Origin: Paludibacteraceae bacterium
GTDB lineage: Bacteria; Bacteroidota; Bacteroidia; Bacteroidales; Paludibacteraceae
Reading direction: 5' to 3'
DNA length: 34,456 bases
NCBI GenBank assembly: GCA_017559505.1
Contig: JAFYSF010000051.1
Coordinates: forward strand, 1-34,456
Made by a program: the position numbers and the translations under genes
Notes under the pieces: generated by a model
What the model was told of the DNA's origin: nothing
Databases searched by the model: none
What the model saw: the letters and a program-made list of their open reading frames with translations, nothing else
Part shown: positions 31,951 through 34,456 of the stretch, piece by piece
Layout of the letters: each line of letters starts with the position of its first letter
How positions within the stretch are numbered: the first letter of the stretch is position 1

Positions 31951-32757
31951 TTATTTCAATAAATGTTTACTATCGGTATCTGCCAAAACTTTCATCTGAT
32001 GAATGGCGATTTGATTAAGTTTTTGAAGTCGGATAGATTGAGGTAAACCCTCTTCTATAAATACAGCATTCAAACTTTCCATATTTGACAAACAAATGAG
32101 TTCGTTAATTGTTGCATAATCTCGAATATTACCCTTTAAATCGGGATTAGCCTCTCTCCATTGCTTAGCTGTTACACCAAACATAGCAACATTTAACACG
32201 TCTGCTTCATTTGCATAAATAATAGATGCTTGTTGTGTCGTAATTTCTTTGGGAATGAGATTTTGTTTTATTGCATCTGTGTGTATGTGATAATTAATTT
32301 TTGAAAGTTCTCTTTTTGCTGTCCATCCAATCAATTTTTGTTCATCTTCTTTTAAGCGTTGAAATTCTTTGATTATATACAATTCAAATTCTACAGAAAT
32401 CCAACTCGCAAATTTAAAAGCAATATCTTTATGCGCATAAGTTCCCCCATAACGTCCTGATTTAGAAATTATACCGATGGCATTAGTCGTAGTTATCCAC
32501 TTTTGGGGAGAAAGAGTGAAAGCATTCAATCCAGCCTCTTTTCTAAACCCTTCGAATTCGAGGGGGTTAAACTGCGGATTATACAAACTTTCCCATATCC
32601 CTAAATATTCAATAGTATTACGATTACGCATCCAATTGGATATCACAGCAGTAGGGTCATCACTTTTATACTTGGCTATATCTGTTAATGATATATAATC
32701 ATTTTCGTTAACCGATATTATTGTTACATTGGTATTTTGGACAGTAATTTTTGCCAT
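31951..32757 (-). CDS. KilA-N domain protein
   Basis: A 268-residue protein with a KilA-N DNA-binding domain in the N-terminal part: NENDYISLTDIAKYKSDDPTAVISNWMRNRNTIEYLGIWE, then SPQKWITTTNAIGIISKSGRYGGTYAHKDIAFKFASWISVEFELYIIKEFQRLK, the family core that ends domain one. The remainder (REANPDLKGNIRDYATINELICLSNMESLNAVFIEEG) is helical and common to chromosomal bacterial KilA-N proteins. The family occurs in phages, large DNA viruses and mobile islands; its function in bacteria is poorly known. Its promoter lies in copy 2 of the 51-bp repeat (-7 at 32784-32791, leader about 20 bases) and its terminator in copy 1. It is thus a self-contained one-gene unit between two identical repeats. Confidence 0.9.
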   Translation of the reverse strand: MAKITVQNTNVTIISVNENDYISLTDIAKYKSDDPTAVISNWMRNRNTIEYLGIWESLYNPQFNPLEFEGFRKEAGLNAFTLSPQKWITTTNAIGIISKSGRYGGTYAHKDIAFKFASWISVEFELYIIKEFQRLKEDEQKLIGWTAKRELSKINYHIHTDAIKQNLIPKEITTQQASIIYANEADVLNVAMFGVTAKQWREANPDLKGNIRDYATINELICLSNMESLNAVFIEEGLPQSIRLQKLNQIAIHQMKVLADTDSKHLLK

Positions 32758-32781
32758 AGATTAATGTTTATAATGGATTTT

Positions 32782-32832
32782 TGCAAAGTTATAAAAAAAT
32801 CTTCATCCTGCAAAAGCAAAATGAAGATTTTT
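32782..32832 (-). repeat. 51-bp terminator-promoter repeat, copy 2 (between ATPase and KilA-N gene)
   Basis: Identical to 31896-31946. It begins nine bases past the ATPase stop and ends 25 bases before the KilA-N start. As terminator it ends the ATPase transcript; as promoter it should drive the KilA-N gene (TTG at 32811-32813, 19 bases, TAACTTTG at 32784-32791). Confidence 0.92.
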
Positions 32833-32840
32833 TATTATAC

Positions 32841-33980
32841 CTATATCTTAAATTCTCGCTTTAACCACTCTTTTAAGACTATGTCAGATATGACTATCTC
32901 TTTTTTCTCAATATCAATCAGTTCTTTCTTTATCAGAGCACGTTTCACAACGGCTACACTTGAAGATGTACCTAAATTGTATTTTTCTAACACATTTTTT
33001 GTGGTAAATTCTTTAGAGACTCCATCTATTATCGCTTTCAAAAAATTCAATTGATACATAGTGAGATTTTCAGTTTGTTTTTCAAACAAAGGGGTGTTCT
33101 GGTCTAAAAGGTCTTGCCAAGCTCCTTCAAAATTTTCTTCTGTGGCAATCTTATCGGTATGAACCCAAACAAGCCAAGCCAATTGTTGAACGTATGATGA
33201 ATGATTATCAACTCGTTTGGCTATTTTTTCTGCTAACGATGGGGAAATTGATTTATTCGTAACTTCAAATCTTTCACAAATATATTTCACCCAATCCTTT
33301 GTGTCAATTTTTTGCAAATACAAAGCATCTCCAAATTTATAAAAAGGCAAACTTCTACGTTCAAACAATTCATTCATTAAATGTTTCTTACTACCAAAAA
33401 GACAATAAGATACATTCTCTTGTAATTGCCATACTGTACGCAGTCTTTTTTGGAATATCTTTGAATCTGAAAATTCTGATATCTGCTGAAATTCATCAAT
33501 GCAAACCACAATTTTAATACCTTTTTCTAATGCAATCTTTTCAGGCAATTGCAATATATCTGTTACATCTTCAGATTTTGTATTTAATTCCAATGAAACC
33601 GAAAAATCAGTCATAGGGTCTGTCCCTATTGAGAATTTAGGAGTTATACGCGATAAAAATCTTTTTGCATTATCAATCCACTCCTCTAATTTCGATGACG
33701 TTTGTCGTAAAATCGCAGTTGCAAAAGCATCATAAAATTCTCTATCACTACGACACGAGAATATATCTAAATAGACAATTTTCAGGTCATCCGATTGAGC
33801 CAATTCACACACTTTGCGCACTAACGATGTTTTGCCTATACGACGAGGAGAGATTAGAATTGTATTTATCCCCTGCTGAAAATTCAACAATAGACGCTTA
33901 GTCTCATTTTTTCTATCTGTGAAATTTTCACCCGATGTAGCAACACCAAAAATAAATGCTTTATTTCCTTTATTTTGCAT
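32841..33980 (-). CDS. ATPase_2-type AAA ATPase (STAND/archaeal-ATPase-like)
   Basis: A 379-residue P-loop protein. Walker A is SPRRIGKTSL (44-53), with the SPRRxGKT variant typical of the archaeal ATPase_2 (MNS) family. Walker B is IVVCIDEFQ (157-165), with Asp-Glu 162-163. A sensor-like LFGSKKHLM follows. The C-terminal 90 residues look like a winged helix (FLKAIIDGVSKEFTTKNVLEKYNLGTSSSVAVVKRALIKKELI), as is usual in this family. Such genes are accessory, often near mobile elements, and their job is not well defined; proposals include defence-related and DNA-linked roles. Its promoter is at 34074-34104, with a leader of about 90 bases, and it ends in the 51-bp repeat shared with the KilA-N gene. 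Confidence 0.88.
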   Translation of the reverse strand: MQNKGNKAFIFGVATSGENFTDRKNETKRLLLNFQQGINTILISPRRIGKTSLVRKVCELAQSDDLKIVYLDIFSCRSDREFYDAFATAILRQTSSKLEEWIDNAKRFLSRITPKFSIGTDPMTDFSVSLELNTKSEDVTDILQLPEKIALEKGIKIVVCIDEFQQISEFSDSKIFQKRLRTVWQLQENVSYCLFGSKKHLMNELFERRSLPFYKFGDALYLQKIDTKDWVKYICERFEVTNKSISPSLAEKIAKRVDNHSSYVQQLAWLVWVHTDKIATEENFEGAWQDLLDQNTPLFEKQTENLTMYQLNFLKAIIDGVSKEFTTKNVLEKYNLGTSSSVAVVKRALIKKELIDIEKKEIVISDIVLKEWLKREFKI

Positions 33981-34023
33981 ATTTAAGTCCCTGTATTATA
34001 TAAAGTTAATTTTAGTAACAAAA

Positions 34024-34051
34024 TTATTACTAACAAGTTTATTACTAACAA
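34024..34051. repeat. Direct repeat TTATTACTAACAA in the ATPase leader
   Basis: Two identical 13-bp copies (34024-34036, 34039-34051) with a 15-bp period lie between the ATPase promoter and start codon. They could bind a regulator or be simple AT-rich duplication. Confidence 0.5.
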
Positions 34052-34073
34052 CAATATTACAAATAATTCACTG

Positions 34074-34104
34074 CAAAGATAATGCTTTTATTTTAATTAT
34101 ACAA
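34074..34104 (-). promoter_or_regulatory. Promoter of the AAA ATPase gene
   Basis: On the minus strand TTG (34102-34104), 20 bases, TATCTTTG (34074-34081). Confidence 0.7.
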
Positions 34105-34190
34105 ACAAAATGTATTCTATCTTTATAATTTTATCTGCATACATAAAAAATCTCCATTCCACAATCACAAAACAAATATTTTTTCACATC

Positions 34191-34232
34191 CCCTACTCCC
34201 TGCTCCATACTCCTTGCTCCCTATTACCTATC
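34191..34232 (+). repeat. 7-bp tandem array (CCCTACT type), 6 units
   Basis: CCCTACT, CCCTGCT, CCATACT, CCTTGCT, CCCTATT, ACCTATC in exact register. This is the only array in the window not close to a visible start or stop codon, though a gene may begin just past the right edge. Confidence 0.8.
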
Positions 34233-34237
34233 TATAA

Positions 34238-34303
34238 CATACCATAAATATACTATAAATATAGGATAAATATACTATAAATATAGGATAAACATACTAT
34301 AAC
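34238..34303 (+). repeat. AT-rich 11-bp tandem array, 6 units
   Basis: CATACCATAAA, TATACTATAAA, TATAGGATAAA, TATACTATAAA, TATAGGATAAA, CATACTATAAC: a strict 11-bp period with two alternating unit types, giving a higher-order 22-bp period in the middle four units. It follows the 7-bp array after five bases. Confidence 0.88.
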
Positions 34304-34416
34304 TATAACCGCCAGGGTACTTCCCCATTACTTGACACTAATTCCATTAAACAAACACACATGCAAAAAAAAGACTCAAAAAAAACACTTTAATATATTG
34401 AATATCAGTTATTTAC

Positions 34417-34449
34417 ATTTGTGTATATCAATTATTTTTTGTATATTTG
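34417..34449 (+). promoter_or_regulatory. Promoter reading out of the right edge
   Basis: TTTG (34417-34420), 21 bases, TATATTTG (34442-34449) on the plus strand, so a rightward gene probably begins just outside the window. Confidence 0.55.
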
Positions 34450-34456
34450 TATTGAA

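Noticed and set aside
34191..34303. Tandem units at the right end as a CRISPR array or plasmid iterons
   Set aside because: No spacer-repeat alternation; no replication gene is in view, so an origin cannot be claimed.

Overview
The window looks like a chromosomal segment of an AT-rich Bacteroidales (Bacteroidota) bacterium. Four things support this. Promoters fit the Bacteroidetes pattern (TTG, about 20 bases, TAnnTTTG), with at least nine good examples. There are large secreted proteins with type IX-like C-terminal tails. The RNA polymerase omega subunit is of the Bacteroidetes type. The metabolic set (PPi-dependent phosphofructokinase, NspC, ApbE plus a TlpA-like thioredoxin) also fits. Most genes lie on the minus strand.

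Layout. 1-1600: end of an unknown gene, then a lipoprotein with two copies of one domain. 2102-4920: apbE and a TlpA-like thioredoxin (minus), divergent from nspC (plus). 5122-9762: a giant amidase-headed secreted protein and a PD40 beta-propeller protein. 10205-13970: FtsE-like ATPase, secreted cyclophilin, GH20 hexosaminidase. 14042-15021: a strongly supported small RNA, then a small unknown secreted protein. 15650-18454: PlsC-like acyltransferase, a 204-bp foldback element, rpoZ and bamD. 18640-25332: sugar-phosphate genes (PFP, phosphohexomutase, mannose-6-phosphate isomerase), a broken four-helix-bundle gene and an RluB-type pseudouridine synthase. 25500-31481: a 1,993-residue VCBS/FG-GAP repeat protein. 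31700-33980: an accessory island with a KilA-N gene and an AAA ATPase, each ending in the same 51-bp terminator-promoter sequence.

Gene relationships. PFP, the mutase and ManA together interconvert fructose-6-P, fructose-1,6-bisphosphate, glucose/mannose-1-P and mannose-6-P, joining glycolysis to nucleotide-sugar and envelope synthesis. BamD, PlsC and the amidase and GH20 enzymes deal with envelope building and turnover of wall or glycan material. ApbE and the thioredoxin look like a two-gene exported redox unit.

The most unusual material is between the genes. I count fifteen arrays of 7-bp tandem units, nearly all touching a start or stop codon. One supplies the BamD start codon and one is translated inside the GH20 enzyme. 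There are also four intergenic 11-bp-period repeats (two bracketed by palindromes), a separate AT-rich 11-bp array, paired 9-bp units, a TA-flanked foldback element, twin 20-bp perfect palindromes, and three intergenic transcription units with promoters but no convincing ORF.
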